A stretch of 64,000 bases of DNA from Nitratireductor aquimarinus (GCF_046773475.1 NZ_CP177239.1:3844001-3908000), one strand, 5' to 3'; counted from the stretch's first letter, positions 1 through 9,299 are shown. Program-made: numbers and translations. Notes: generated from the letters alone by a model not told the origin.

Positions 1-13
1 TGCTGCACGACTG

Positions 14-907
14 ATGAAGCATGGGGCGGGCGAGCTTGTCGCATATGAGGATGTCTGGAGCGAGGCTGGCTTGCGCGGCACAGAGTTCTATCACGACTGG
101 GTGCGACCGCAGGAGGATATCACCGGTGGGTGTTCCGTTTTGCTGTTCAAACAGGACAAGCGCCTGTTCGCTTTCAGTGGCAGCATACGTTCTCAGGATT
201 CCGAATCGCTGGAGACGCCGTGGCAGCAGATCGTCAGGCATCTGACACCTCATCTGCGGCAGGCGTTTGAGGTGGCGCGGGTTCTGGCGAGCGCGGACCT
301 GGAAAAACGGGCGCTGGTCAATGTGCAGGACCCAGCCGCAGCAGGCTGTATCGTGCTGACGCGTGATCGCCGGATTGTGTTCGCCAATGCAAATGCTGAA
401 GCGATGCTCTCCTCGGGAGAGGTCATCCGCAGCGATTTTCGTCAACGGCTGGTGTTTCGCGACGCTGGATGTGAGGGGAACTTCGCGCATGCCCTTTCTG
501 GAGGAGCGGCCATGGAGCCGCAGACCTTGCGTATCCATGATGCTGCAGGTGGGGCGGATATTGTTTGTCGGATTGCTCCCATCGGGCCGGGTGATATCGG
601 CCACAGGCCGTCCGGCATACTGTTCGGTCGGGAAGAACCCCGATACCTGCTGACCATCGCGCGTGACCACCTCGTGTTCGACGCAGCAGCGCAAATGCGT
701 GGCAGGTTTGGTCTAACGCCGCATGAGACGCAGGTGGTTCTTCATGTCGCCTCTGGCCTTTCAGCAAGGGAAATCGCTGAGGTCCGTGGCACGAGCGTCT
801 ACACGGTGCGAAACCAAATCCACAGTGCAATGAGCAAGATGGACGTGCGTCGACAGCCCGAAATCGTCCGCATCATCGAAGCAATGCGCAATCCGCTTTT
901 TCAGTGA
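14..907 (+). CDS. LuxR-type transcriptional regulator (5' end may lie outside window)
   Basis: Cytoplasmic DNA-binding regulator. The last ~60 residues form a LuxR/GerE helix-turn-helix: FGLTPHETQVVLHVASGLS, then AREIA and the recognition helix around TVRNQIHSAMSKM. The middle (residues ~110-200) looks like a PAS-type sensor, with the motif VLTRDRRIVFANANAEAML. No receiver domain is present, so this is a sensor-HTH protein and not a classical response regulator. The frame stays open to the left edge of the window, so the true start may be upstream of the ATG at 14. It converges on the TonB receptor gene. The ligand is unknown. Confidence 0.75.
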   Translation: MKHGAGELVAYEDVWSEAGLRGTEFYHDWVRPQEDITGGCSVLLFKQDKRLFAFSGSIRSQDSESLETPWQQIVRHLTPHLRQAFEVARVLASADLEKRALVNVQDPAAAGCIVLTRDRRIVFANANAEAMLSSGEVIRSDFRQRLVFRDAGCEGNFAHALSGGAAMEPQTLRIHDAAGGADIVCRIAPIGPGDIGHRPSGILFGREEPRYLLTIARDHLVFDAAAQMRGRFGLTPHETQVVLHVASGLSAREIAEVRGTSVYTVRNQIHSAMSKMDVRRQPEIVRIIEAMRNPLFQ

Positions 908-1055
908 GCGATGGCGGTGGCATTCATGGAGCCACGGCTTCATGTCGGGGCATCACCAATGTTCGCAGACCGTACTGAAGCCTGAACCAGTCCTCTGACG
1001 AAAGCACCAGTTCTGGCCTATTGGCAGACGACCAGCTTTCTATTGGTCGGGGTGT

Positions 1056-1083
1056 CTTGGGCGGCGAGGTGCCGCCGCCCAAG
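1056..1083. other. 11-bp inverted repeat between convergent genes
   Basis: CTTGGGCGGCG at 1056-1066 is perfectly mirrored by CGCCGCCCAAG at 1073-1083, with a 6-nt loop. It lies between the convergent LuxR-type and TonB receptor genes, where a bidirectional terminator would be expected. No T-tract follows on either strand, so intrinsic termination is uncertain. The remainder of 908-1125 shows no gene. Confidence 0.4.
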
Positions 1084-1125
1084 GCGTGGACAATACCTGA
1101 GCGGGCGGGCACCCGCTCCATTCAA

Positions 1126-3105
1126 TCAGAACTTCACGGCCGTGTGGAACGTAAAGGTGCGACCTGGGGCATACACCGGATCGATGCCACCACGGTTCGA
1201 ACTGGCGGCGAAGCCTGTGCGCTCATAGTAGGTTTCGTTGAACAGGTTCTCGACACCGACACGAATGGACATGTTTTCATAGGATGGCGGGGTCCATTCG
1301 GCATAGGTGTTGACCACTGTATAGGCAGGCTGGTCGTAGAAACCGGCGGCGGTGGCCGCATCGTCCGAAATCTTGCCAGCCCAGGCCAGTGATGCGCCGA
1401 GCTTCAGATTGTAATCCGGCATTTCGTGATCGATGTAGAGCGTTGCCATGTCGCCGAGCGGCATGAAGGTTCCGCTGTTGGGGAGCACTGACGCGCCGGA
1501 CGCAGTAACTTTCGCCTTGGTAAAGGTCGCGCCGATCCGTGTGTTTTCCCAGCGATAGCCGGCGTTCAGTGTCACGCCGCGCGAGCGGAACTCGTTTGGA
1601 TTGTTGTGCAGGGTTGCACCCGAACCCCAGCCATATTCAGGCAGGCCGTCGATACGGGTGTCGAACAGGGTCACGCCGGCATTCCAGTTCTCGCCACCGA
1701 AGTTCGCGCCGACCTTCAGGTTCTGCGCCGTTCCGGGGCTGAAGCCGGGATCGGTGGAGAAGCTGTCGTCACGGGCGTGGACATAGCCGTAATCACCGAT
1801 GACATAGCCGAGCCAGGTGCGGGACGCGCCTGCAAACACCTCGAAATGGTCGTTGAACTTGTAGGACAGGGTTGCGTTCACGCTGGCGCCGCTGTCGGAG
1901 AACCTGTTGTCATCCCAGTCGGTGAAGCGGTGTCCGTCATAGCGCGCGCCGGTCGACAGGTTGAAGCCGTTGTCGAACTCGAAGCGGCCCTGCGCGAAGA
2001 CGCCAAGCTGCAGCGTTGAAAACTCGCGATAGCGGCGATTGTTGTTGCCGTAATTGTCGGTGAAATAACCGTGCCGTCCGAAGTCGACGCCGGCGGTGAT
2101 GTTGCCATTGTCGAGCGTGAAACGGTTCTGGATCTTGCCGCCGAACAGATCCTCGTCGAGCGCCATGTTGCCGTTGGTGCGGTTTTGATAGTTTGGCCGC
2201 CAGTAGTCGTTTTCGCTGTAATAGACCATCACTTCCGGGTCCCACATGTCGGTGGGCGCAGTGGTCGTGTATTTCAGGTTCACGGCATCCCGCGCCACTT
2301 CGAGCGGATGAACCGTGTCTCCGGCGAGACCCATGTTCATCTTGATCAGGCGGTCGGCCTTGTCGCGGCTGCGCTCATAACCGAATTCGAGGCGGTGACC
2401 TTCGGCTTCGTAACCCAGCTTGGCGAGCACATTACGGGCAGCAGGTTCGGTGCCCAGAATTTCCACGCCATCGCCGTTCTCGTAGTTCTTCCCGGTCGCG
2501 CCATGGGTCATCACGAACCAGTCGAATCCTTCGTAGCGGCCATAACCGGCGGCGCTGCCGGAAAGACCGCGCCCGTTGGTGCCGTAGGAAAGGCCAAGGC
2601 GCGCGCCGAGATTTTTGCCGTCCTCCAGCAGGTCGAGCGCGCCAACGGTTTCGTAGCGGATGGCTCCGGCTGCCGCGCCGAATCCTGAATCCGCGGCTGC
2701 AGCGCCGGCCTCAACCTCAACCTGTTTGAGGAAGACGGGGTCGACGACATTGGAGCCCGTGTGATGCCAGCTCGTTGCGGTCTGCGGGACACCGTCCACG
2801 GTGACGGCGAGGTTTGACTGCTCCATGCCGAGAACGTGAATGCGCCTGGAGGGACCGCCGCCGCCTGAGACGCTGACCGAGGATTCGCGCGAGAACAGTT
2901 CCGAGACGTTAGACGGTTGCAGGATTTCGAGATCTTCCTGGGTGATGACGGTTCCACCCGTCGCCTCGATGTTCTCCTCGCCCTGGCTGATGACCGTGAT
3001 CGTGTCGAGAAGGGTCGTGCCCTGGCCTGCGTCCTGCGCCTGTAGCGCGGACGCGAGAGCGAGCAGGGAGACACCGGTGAGCGGCAGTACCCGCGGTAAC
3101 GTCAT
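1126..3105 (-). CDS. TonB-dependent outer-membrane receptor
   Basis: Imports an iron complex (siderophore or heme type) across the outer membrane using TonB energy. Residues 1-23 are a signal peptide cleaved near ALQA. A TonB-box-like segment (DTITVISQG) follows at ~34-42. The plug domain spans ~50-155 and carries VTVDGVPQ followed by SWHHTGSN and VEVEAGAAAADSGFGAAAG, which resembles the hemin/hemoglobin receptor group. The rest is a beta-barrel with alternating aromatic strands, ending in Phe (VKF) as expected for outer-membrane assembly. Length 659 is normal for the family. The AraC gene 375 bp away is divergent, and a FecBCD-type ABC operon follows it, so the three probably form one uptake system. 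The exact ligand cannot be read from sequence. Confidence 0.88.
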   Translation of the reverse strand: MTLPRVLPLTGVSLLALASALQAQDAGQGTTLLDTITVISQGEENIEATGGTVITQEDLEILQPSNVSELFSRESSVSVSGGGGPSRRIHVLGMEQSNLAVTVDGVPQTATSWHHTGSNVVDPVFLKQVEVEAGAAAADSGFGAAAGAIRYETVGALDLLEDGKNLGARLGLSYGTNGRGLSGSAAGYGRYEGFDWFVMTHGATGKNYENGDGVEILGTEPAARNVLAKLGYEAEGHRLEFGYERSRDKADRLIKMNMGLAGDTVHPLEVARDAVNLKYTTTAPTDMWDPEVMVYYSENDYWRPNYQNRTNGNMALDEDLFGGKIQNRFTLDNGNITAGVDFGRHGYFTDNYGNNNRRYREFSTLQLGVFAQGRFEFDNGFNLSTGARYDGHRFTDWDDNRFSDSGASVNATLSYKFNDHFEVFAGASRTWLGYVIGDYGYVHARDDSFSTDPGFSPGTAQNLKVGANFGGENWNAGVTLFDTRIDGLPEYGWGSGATLHNNPNEFRSRGVTLNAGYRWENTRIGATFTKAKVTASGASVLPNSGTFMPLGDMATLYIDHEMPDYNLKLGASLAWAGKISDDAATAAGFYDQPAYTVVNTYAEWTPPSYENMSIRVGVENLFNETYYERTGFAASSNRGGIDPVYAPGRTFTFHTAVKF

Positions 3106-3479
3106 TTGCTTTCCTCGTTAAGTGCCGGCCGTGAAGCGCGTAGCCCCCGCTCTGCGGCCGCAGGTCAGATATGGACGGGGCGGGCAAAATTCGTTGTCCG
3201 AGCGCGCATATGTCGTGCATTCGGCATCTTCGAACTTCATGTACCCGGCCCCTGAACACTGTCTCCGGCAGGGTCCGCACCGCTTGTTGACCGCAGGTAG
3301 TCACCGGGCGTGGACTTGCTTCTCACCGGGATACAGCATAATCTTGAGAAGATTTGTCATGTATAGATTTGGCCGGGCTGCGAAGTCGAGCCGGAAGCGT
3401 TTCGCGGCAACCGCAATGTCTTAGGCGCAAACGGCGCGATGCATTGGCTGGAAGCAGGTTGCGGCATCAGGGGCATCGA
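3106..3479. promoter_or_regulatory. Divergent intergenic control region (TonB receptor / AraC)
   Basis: This 374-bp gap separates the TonB receptor (-) and AraC gene (+) and must hold both promoters. The clearest element is a short perfect inverted repeat, AATCTT-GAG-AAGATT, at 3340-3354 in an A/T-rich stretch. I could not identify a confident Fur, Irr or RirA box. No gene is supported here; the frame of the AraC ORF opens upstream at 3354 but without a convincing start. Confidence 0.4.
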
Positions 3480-4346
3480 ATGCAATACACCTCACATGAG
3501 CTCTTTGTCGGTGCAATCGAGGGAGTGCCGAACTGCACAACCGAGACGCAGGAGCTGGAAATCTGGCCGAAATTCATGCTCATGGTGTTGTTGCAGGGCG
3601 CGCAGCACTTTGCGATCGACGGTACTCTTTTCCACATCGGTGCCGGTTCGGGGGAGACGGAGCCGCCGGTCGTCTTCATGCTGAACGTGGCCAGGGACAG
3701 CAGGCTCCGCTTCTTCAATGAAAGCGAGATGCCGCTGAACAAGGTGATGATCTCGGCTCCTCTGCCGTGGTTGAAGCGGTTGTTTGACACGCGGGACGTC
3801 GAGCAGAGATCCGTTCTTCAGGACTTCTTCAGCGCGCATCTCGCGCATTTTTCTTTCGAACCTGGCAAGCACATCCTTCAACTGGCGAAGAAGATCATGA
3901 GCCCGCCACCGGCGCTGAAGGGCGAGTTGCGTTCGCTCTATCTCCGGGCGCAGGCGCACGACATGATGTGGCAGTCGCTTTTGGCGATGCTTGCGGAAAG
4001 GAAGGAAAAGGCACTGCCCGCGCCGGCGCTGATGAGCCTGCGCCAGTGCGAGCGCGTGCGCGAATTCATCGTTGCCAATCTGGACAAGGATCTCACGACC
4101 GACCTGATTGCGCGGGAAGTGGGGTCCAGCGCCTCCACCCTGCAGCGGCATTTCAAGGCGCAGTTCGGGATAACGGTCTTCGATTTCATCAGGCAGGAAA
4201 GGCTGGACGCAGCGCGTGTGGCGCTCACAAGTGGCGGCATTCCTATATCCCATGCCGCTCACATGGCCGGCTACAACAGCATTTCGAGTTTCACCACCGC
4301 GTTCCGAAGGGCCTATGGGGTGACCCCCGGCCAGGTTCGCGTGTAG
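3480..4346 (+). CDS. AraC-family transcriptional regulator (PchR-like)
   Basis: Probable activator of the adjacent iron-uptake genes. The last ~100 residues hold the two AraC helix-turn-helix motifs: LTTDLIAREVGSSASTLQRH with FKAQFG, then ISHAAHMAGYNSISSFTTAF followed by the GVTPGQVR end signature. The N-terminal ~170 residues are a sensor domain of the kind seen in PchR/YbtA regulators, which bind ferric siderophores. I chose the ATG at 3480 because AGGGG at 3469-3473 gives 6-nt spacing; the frame is open back to 3354, but that part is Arg-rich and atypical. Product 288 aa. It is divergent from the receptor gene. Confidence 0.85.
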   Translation: MQYTSHELFVGAIEGVPNCTTETQELEIWPKFMLMVLLQGAQHFAIDGTLFHIGAGSGETEPPVVFMLNVARDSRLRFFNESEMPLNKVMISAPLPWLKRLFDTRDVEQRSVLQDFFSAHLAHFSFEPGKHILQLAKKIMSPPPALKGELRSLYLRAQAHDMMWQSLLAMLAERKEKALPAPALMSLRQCERVREFIVANLDKDLTTDLIAREVGSSASTLQRHFKAQFGITVFDFIRQERLDAARVALTSGGIPISHAAHMAGYNSISSFTTAFRRAYGVTPGQVRV

Positions 4347-4579
4347 GCGCGTTATGCGCCGTCTCGAATGCGGGTTGCTACCGAACTCGGCTTGCGAAAA
4401 TCCGTGGCATAAAAGGAGCCGTCGCAGAAGGCCGTTGAGGACATCGGTTTGCAGCGTGTTGCAAGGCCAAATGCGCGGCGAAGTCAGCGCATCGGATCGA
4501 AAACGCTTTCTGCGTTTCGGTCCGATGCTTTTCAAGAGTTCAGATTGTCCATCGCGCGTCTGATTGGATGCTCGGCGAT
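4347..4579. repeat. Intergenic stretch with degenerate palindromic repeat (copy C)
   Basis: No gene is seen. At about 4488-4562 is a hairpin with arms GCATCGGATCGAAAACGC and a mirrored GCGTTTCGGTCCGATGC, then a tail like the two longer copies at 38391-38493 and 43298-43400. It is a shorter, diverged member of that dispersed family and may act as the 3' end of the convergent AraC and FmdE-like transcripts. Confidence 0.5.
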
Positions 4580-5104
4580 TTATGCCTGCGTATCAGCCAG
4601 AACGCGAACGTTGTAGATCTCGTCAGCCGGCAGGGGCAGGAGCCGTTGCGCCATTTCCGATTTCAGCGCTTCATGGCGTGTAACCTCTTCGGGCGACTTG
4701 TCTTTCTTCGCGCCGAGCACCACGAATTCTTCACGAACATGGCCCGCTTTGATCGTGGCTTCGGCAGTGCGTCCCCGATAGCTGAACCGGAACAGATACG
4801 GCCCCGGCAGGTCTGAAATGACGTCCTTGCCGCCGATGGAACGATCGACCGTCAGACGATCATCGGTCAGCGCGCGCGTCACGGTTTCCAGCGCATCCCG
4901 ACCGCCTGGGCCAGAAAAGGCCGTCAGGATGGAAATCTCTCGCCGTTCGACAAGTCCATCCGACAGGAGCGGAAAGGCAGCCTGCATGGCTTTCAGACCA
5001 TGCACCACCCCACCGGGGAATCCGCCGCCATGAAAGGTCAAAAGCTGGTCGAAAGTGAAGGTAAGTTCGGTTCCGTTCTCAAGAACGGTAATCTTGTCAT
5101 GCAT
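4580..5104 (-). CDS. FmdE-like domain protein, last gene of metal-uptake operon
   Basis: Function unknown. The 174-residue protein resembles the FmdE family (formylmethanofuran dehydrogenase operon subunit E). FHGGGFPGGVVHGLKAM near the N-terminus matches the family pattern HGH-x-CPG-x(3)-G, but the conserved Cys is a Phe. SILTAFSGPGGRDALE matches the second block, and FRFSYRGRTAEATIKAG the third. There is no zinc ribbon. It overlaps the preceding gene by 8 bp and ends the five-gene operon 9299 to 4580. FmdE-type proteins are known near Fec-like ABC transporters, which suggests metal or metallocofactor handling. The family call is from pattern memory and is moderate only. Confidence 0.5.
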   Translation of the reverse strand: MHDKITVLENGTELTFTFDQLLTFHGGGFPGGVVHGLKAMQAAFPLLSDGLVERREISILTAFSGPGGRDALETVTRALTDDRLTVDRSIGGKDVISDLPGPYLFRFSYRGRTAEATIKAGHVREEFVVLGAKKDKSPEEVTRHEALKSEMAQRLLPLPADEIYNVRVLADTQA

Positions 5105-6401
5105 TCAGATAGTCTTTCAGGTTGGGAATAAAGCGATCAAGAAAGCGCGTGGTGGCAGGCATGAAGTGTGAGCCATGGTGGAAAAACGGGTCCAGCGACG
5201 AAACAATCATCCGGCCGGGTGTGGTAACCGTATCCTCGTAGAGGATCGCGTGATCCTCGTGGTCGGTCGCCAGCACATGCGCGCCTTCAGGCGGCCTGAA
5301 CCAGCCATGCAGGTGCCAGGTCAGATCCTTCCTGCCCATGCCGGCCAGCAAGGCGTGGTCCGGGGCAATGATGGACACGCCGAGATCTGCGCCCGGCTCA
5401 AGCCACCACCACCAATTGGTTGGAACTGACGTGAATTCAATGCCGGGCATCCAGAGATCGGAGCGGCTTTCGCCAAGTGCAACAACCGTTCCGCCTGCCT
5501 CAAGGTGGCGTAGCACCACATCGCGCTGTTCGATCATCCTGTGCGCCGGTGTACGGCATGGCACCCACAGGGCATCACTCGGCCGCAGCTCATCTGCCAG
5601 CATCTCCGGGGCGCAGACAACGTCAAATGTGTCTTCGTAGCGTGGGCTCTCAAGGCTGTGGATGTGGTAATAGGTACCCGATGAGGGCGCTATGAGGCGA
5701 CGCTTCCTGCTCCGCGACGACTTCATCCCGCTATAGGTCTCAGCCGGCGCAAGTTTTGTCTCCGCCTGCGATGCTTTGGCAGCAAAAACCGGTGTTGAAA
5801 GGCACGTACCGCCGCCCGCCCAGTCGATTATGCGCCGGGCAAGCTGCGGAGAGAGCCCCCATTCGCGCCCCATCGAGCCCAGGTCATTGCCGGAATGGGA
5901 AAAGACGCGGCCACCTTCCGGCCGACTCCAGACCCAGTCGACCGGCACATGCGTGGAACCAAGCCCGTTGATGACCACAGCGCCCGGCGGTGGCGGGTTG
6001 CAGCCTCGGCCATAAAACCCGGCAACGCCCTTGTTGGTTTCCAGTTTTTCCAGATCGATGCCATCGAACAGCGGGTGCCGGTTGACCGAGGTCAGATCGA
6101 AGTCGGCACGCTTTGGTTGGCAGATCGGTCGATACTGGGAAAGGCCATCGATCAGCGGTCGCACCATGTGACCATTGAAAAACCAGCGGCCACCGGCATC
6201 AAGGAATGCTGTGAGGGCATCCCTCATCGTCATCATGGCATTCTGGTCAAGCTGGTTGCCGGTGATCAGCCCCTTGTGCGCCAGCAGGATGCCGGGCGTA
6301 AGCTCATTCTGACGAACAATTGAGACTTCACCCCGGGTAGCTGCATCAAGAACCGCCTGTGCCGGTTCCTCGTAGGTGGAGTGCAGGTAGAGAACACTCA
6401 T
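5097..6401 (-). CDS. Tandem class I amidotransferase-like (ThuA-like fold) protein of unknown function
   Basis: No named family recognised with confidence. The protein (434 aa from the ATG at 6401) appears to be two related halves. The first (~1-210) has LLAHKGLITGNQLDQ, then DALTAFLDAGGRWFFNGHM and GRVFSHSGNDLG. The second (~235-434) has LRPSDALWVPCRT, then VVLRHLEAGGTVVALGES and MIVSSLDPFFHHG. Each looks like a flavodoxin-type, amidotransferase-like domain without an obvious catalytic Cys. The ATG at 6401 overlaps the ATPase stop (ATGA); the longer frame to 6482 is an Arg-rich shadow of that gene. There is no signal peptide, so it should act in the cytoplasm, perhaps on the imported ligand. 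Confidence 0.6.
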   Translation of the reverse strand: MSVLYLHSTYEEPAQAVLDAATRGEVSIVRQNELTPGILLAHKGLITGNQLDQNAMMTMRDALTAFLDAGGRWFFNGHMVRPLIDGLSQYRPICQPKRADFDLTSVNRHPLFDGIDLEKLETNKGVAGFYGRGCNPPPPGAVVINGLGSTHVPVDWVWSRPEGGRVFSHSGNDLGSMGREWGLSPQLARRIIDWAGGGTCLSTPVFAAKASQAETKLAPAETYSGMKSSRSRKRRLIAPSSGTYYHIHSLESPRYEDTFDVVCAPEMLADELRPSDALWVPCRTPAHRMIEQRDVVLRHLEAGGTVVALGESRSDLWMPGIEFTSVPTNWWWWLEPGADLGVSIIAPDHALLAGMGRKDLTWHLHGWFRPPEGAHVLATDHEDHAILYEDTVTTPGRMIVSSLDPFFHHGSHFMPATTRFLDRFIPNLKDYLNA

Positions 6402-7159
6402 GCGGCGGCCTCGATGCCTGCGAATGCGGGAACGATGGCCTGGCGTTGCGCACCGGACGGGGCGTCGACGTCGACCCAGCACATGGGCACACCGTAGAGT
6501 TCAGAAAGCCGTGCGGGTTCGATCATCTCTCGGACAGGGCCATGTACTTCCTGGCCGCCAGGCATCATCATGAGAACGTCGTCGGCCGCTGCCAGCGCAT
6601 GATTGGGGTCGTGCGTGGTGAACAGGATCGCCCTGTCCCGCCGCTCACGCAGCCCATCGAGCAGTTCCAGCGTTCGGGCCTGATTGCCGAGGTCCAGCGC
6701 TGATGTTGGTTCGTCGAAGACCAGCGCCGGTGAGCCCGTCGCCAGTGCACGGGCGATGAGCACCATCTGGCGCTGCCCGCCCGACATTCGATCATAACGC
6801 AGATCCGCCAGATGGTTCGCGCCGATTTCGGACAAGGCTTCAAGTGCAGCCGCACGGTCCTGTGCCTGGGGCTGGCCGAACAGGCCCAGGCGATCAGCGC
6901 GGCCCATTATAACCACTTCGGCACCTGTCATCCTTGCCTGCGATGCGCCGTGCTGCGGCACATAGCCGGTTACCCGCGGGGCTTTCCTCGCGCCCCCCGA
7001 GAGAGGCTGAAACCCCAGAAGTGCGCGCAAAAGCGTGGTCTTTCCCCGCCCATTGGTGCCAAGCACCGCCATGGAGCGCCCCACGGGCACTTCGAAGCTG
7101 ATGTTTGTGAAAAGAGCCCGGTCGCCAAAGGAGACCGTAGCATTCTGTAAACCGATCAT
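6398..7159 (-). CDS. Iron-complex type ABC transporter ATP-binding protein (FecE/FhuC-like)
   Basis: Energises import through the adjacent FecCD-type permease. Walker A is GTNGRGKTT near residue 33, with an unusual Arg before the GK. The signature is MSGGQRQ, Walker B is ALVFDEP followed by TSALDLGNQ, typical of the siderophore/B12 ATPase subfamily, and the switch His is in FTTHDPNHAL. Length 253 is normal. It overlaps the permease stop by 4 bp and the next gene start by 4 bp, so translation is probably coupled. The C-terminal ~40 residues run past the usual end of such ATPases. Confidence 0.92.
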   Translation of the reverse strand: MIGLQNATVSFGDRALFTNISFEVPVGRSMAVLGTNGRGKTTLLRALLGFQPLSGGARKAPRVTGYVPQHGASQARMTGAEVVIMGRADRLGLFGQPQAQDRAAALEALSEIGANHLADLRYDRMSGGQRQMVLIARALATGSPALVFDEPTSALDLGNQARTLELLDGLRERRDRAILFTTHDPNHALAAADDVLMMMPGGQEVHGPVREMIEPARLSELYGVPMCWVDVDAPSGAQRQAIVPAFAGIEAAA

Positions 7160-8208
7160 GCCCGGTTCACCTCCTTGAAATGACGCCGCAGCAGGAACGC
7201 AAATACGGGCGCTCCGATGAGGGCCGTAAGGACGCCAAGCGGAATTTCAGCCGCTGTCAGCGTGCGTGCGAGCGTATCGATAAAGGTCAGATAGGCCGCC
7301 CCGAGAAGGGCAGAGGCAGGGATCATGACCCGGTGATCCTCACCGACCAGAATGCGGGCTGCATGCGGGACCACCAGGCCGATCCAGCCGATTATGCCTG
7401 CAACAGCGACGGATGTGCCCGTCATCAGCGCTATCGCGATGAAGACATACCAGCGCTCGCGGTCTGGATTTACGCCAAGAGCGCGCGCTTCCTGTTCCTC
7501 CAGCGCAAGAAGGTTCAGCCGGTAACGCATAAGCCAGATGAGAAGCAGCCCAAGCATCATGCCGGGAACGGCAAGCCACAGGCGCGGCCATGTCGCGGTC
7601 GAGAAAGAGCCCATCAACCAGTAGACGATCGCCGGCAATGATGTGTTGGGATCGGCGACGAACTGGACGATTGATACGAGCGCAGCGAAAAGTGAGCCAA
7701 CGATCATGCCCGATAGAATGACGGTGATGATCTCTGTACGGCCATTGATGCGGGCGAGCAGTCCGACCAGAACAAGCGCCGCCAGACCCAGAGCGAAGGA
7801 CATGCCGAGCAGAATGACACCGGCATAGCCAAAGAGGATGGCCAGTGCGCCGCCGAAGGCCGCCCCCTGGCTGATCCCGAGCACCTGCTGCGATACAAGC
7901 GGATTGCGAAAGACACCCTGCAGCGCCGCGCCGCCAACCGCCAGTGCTGCTCCCGAAAGGGCCGCCAGAAGCACGCGCGGCAGGCGCACGAGCAGCACGA
8001 TGCGCTCATCCATCTGCTCGATGGACGCGGTGGGGTTGGTCGCCGCAGCAAACAGGATTTGCGCGATGCGCGGTGTGTCGACGGAGAAACGGCCAGTGCC
8101 GATTGCAAACAGGAGCGATGCGATGAGCACGGCGATCATCACGCCAAACACGCCTGCCTGAAGGCCGGCGACATTGCGTCGTCCGGCCTCCCGGGTCATG
8201 AGGCTCAT
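7156..8208 (-). CDS. FecCD-family ABC transporter permease
   Basis: Inner-membrane permease for an iron complex or related metallophore. About ten hydrophobic segments occur along 350 residues, as in BtuC/FecCD proteins. Family blocks are visible: LPRVLLAALSGAALAVGGAA then LQGVFRNPLVSQQVLGIS, GTSVAVAGIIGWIGLVVPHA then RILVGEDHR, and the end ADIPLG-like block AAEIPLGVLTALIGAPVFAF. One permease gene suggests a homodimer. It sits 2 bp after the binding-protein gene and overlaps the ATPase gene by 4 bp. Confidence 0.93.
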   Translation of the reverse strand: MSLMTREAGRRNVAGLQAGVFGVMIAVLIASLLFAIGTGRFSVDTPRIAQILFAAATNPTASIEQMDERIVLLVRLPRVLLAALSGAALAVGGAALQGVFRNPLVSQQVLGISQGAAFGGALAILFGYAGVILLGMSFALGLAALVLVGLLARINGRTEIITVILSGMIVGSLFAALVSIVQFVADPNTSLPAIVYWLMGSFSTATWPRLWLAVPGMMLGLLLIWLMRYRLNLLALEEQEARALGVNPDRERWYVFIAIALMTGTSVAVAGIIGWIGLVVPHAARILVGEDHRVMIPASALLGAAYLTFIDTLARTLTAAEIPLGVLTALIGAPVFAFLLRRHFKEVNRA

Positions 8209-8210
8209 TG

Positions 8211-9299
8211 TTACTGCGCCCTGAACTGGGCGTAGTTCGCCGCCTCGCCCTGTGTGTTCAGCCGCAGGATATCGTCGATGTCCTGTTCGGTCAGATCATA
8301 GCCGTACAGTTTCTGATACGCATCCTTCATCTCCGCCCGCAGATCGTACTGGAACACCTGCGGGTGGAGCAGATTGGCAAGCCACATCCAGGTGAGCGGG
8401 CTTTCCTGGTTCGGCGGATCCCAGCGATAGCCGCCAAGCGGCATCTTGTAGACGCGTCCGTCCTGCGCTGCATTGGTCAATGAAAGGATGGGGTCGTCAT
8501 GGATGCGCTCCAGATCGAGATCGGCTTCGAAGCTGTTCAGCAGGATCACGTCGGGATTCCATTCGGCAATCTGTTCCGGGCTGATGGTCACGCCATTGCC
8601 TTCAAGATCGGCCGATGCAGAGAGCCCGCCCGCCAGTTCGATGTAGAACGTGTTGTAGTTGCCCTTGGCGCCCGAGGCTTTCATGCTCTCGAGCGCACGC
8701 AGAAGATAAAGCACTCTGGGCTTGTCGGTTTCGGTGATCTCTTTGGCCCTGTCGGCCATCTCGGCCGCCACTTCCTCACGCCAGCGCGTGTTGGCCTCGG
8801 CGCGTTCGGGTTTGCCCATCGCCGTAGCGACCATCGACTGATACTGGCGGGTCTTCTCTTCCGTTCCGTAGGAGATCAGAAGTGCGTTCAGACCGGCATT
8901 GGTGATGGGGTCTACGTAGTCGGCCCCGCGACCGGCCCACTGAACCACCAGATCGGGGTTGGTCGCAGCGAGTTCCTCCACATTGGGAATGAAGTTCGGC
9001 GCCGTGATGTCGGAGGGAATGTTCTGAGCTTCAGGAAAGATCTTTCCAAGAATGCCCTGCATGATCGCGCTTTTTGCGGTCGGGTTCATACCGGCCAGCT
9101 TCGACGTTCCGCCATCCATCGCGATGATTGTCGAGGCCATCGGGATGGGGATGGAGGCGATCCGTTCCGCAGGTTTTTCAAGCGTGATGGTGCGGTTTTC
9201 GTGATCGATGATGCTGATCGGTTCCGCGAGGACACTTCCAGATAAGCAAACGGATGCGAGCGCCACCACGCCACCGAGCGGAAATTTCAAGCAGGACAT
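8211..9299 (-). CDS. Periplasmic iron-complex/metallophore binding protein
   Basis: Delivers ligand to the FecCD-type permease. Residues 1-25 form a signal peptide (MSCLKFPLGGVVALASVCLS). The mature part is a two-lobe TroA/FepB-type fold with ERIASIPIPMASTIIAMDGG near the N-terminus and YRWDPPNQESPLTWMWLANL in the second lobe, a block typical of a subgroup with a substrate-contacting Arg-Trp. I start at ATG 9299 because GGAG lies 6 nt upstream; an in-frame TTG at 9311 would destroy that spacing. First gene of the operon. The ligand could be a ferric, nickel or cobalt complex; sequence does not decide. Confidence 0.88.
   Translation of the reverse strand: MSCLKFPLGGVVALASVCLSGSVLAEPISIIDHENRTITLEKPAERIASIPIPMASTIIAMDGGTSKLAGMNPTAKSAIMQGILGKIFPEAQNIPSDITAPNFIPNVEELAATNPDLVVQWAGRGADYVDPITNAGLNALLISYGTEEKTRQYQSMVATAMGKPERAEANTRWREEVAAEMADRAKEITETDKPRVLYLLRALESMKASGAKGNYNTFYIELAGGLSASADLEGNGVTISPEQIAEWNPDVILLNSFEADLDLERIHDDPILSLTNAAQDGRVYKMPLGGYRWDPPNQESPLTWMWLANLLHPQVFQYDLRAEMKDAYQKLYGYDLTEQDIDDILRLNTQGEAANYAQFRAQ

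Noticed and set aside
3492..4535. 347-codon ORF antisense to the AraC gene
   Set aside because: The plus strand carries a complete AraC HTH domain; the antisense product is low-complexity and His/Arg-rich.
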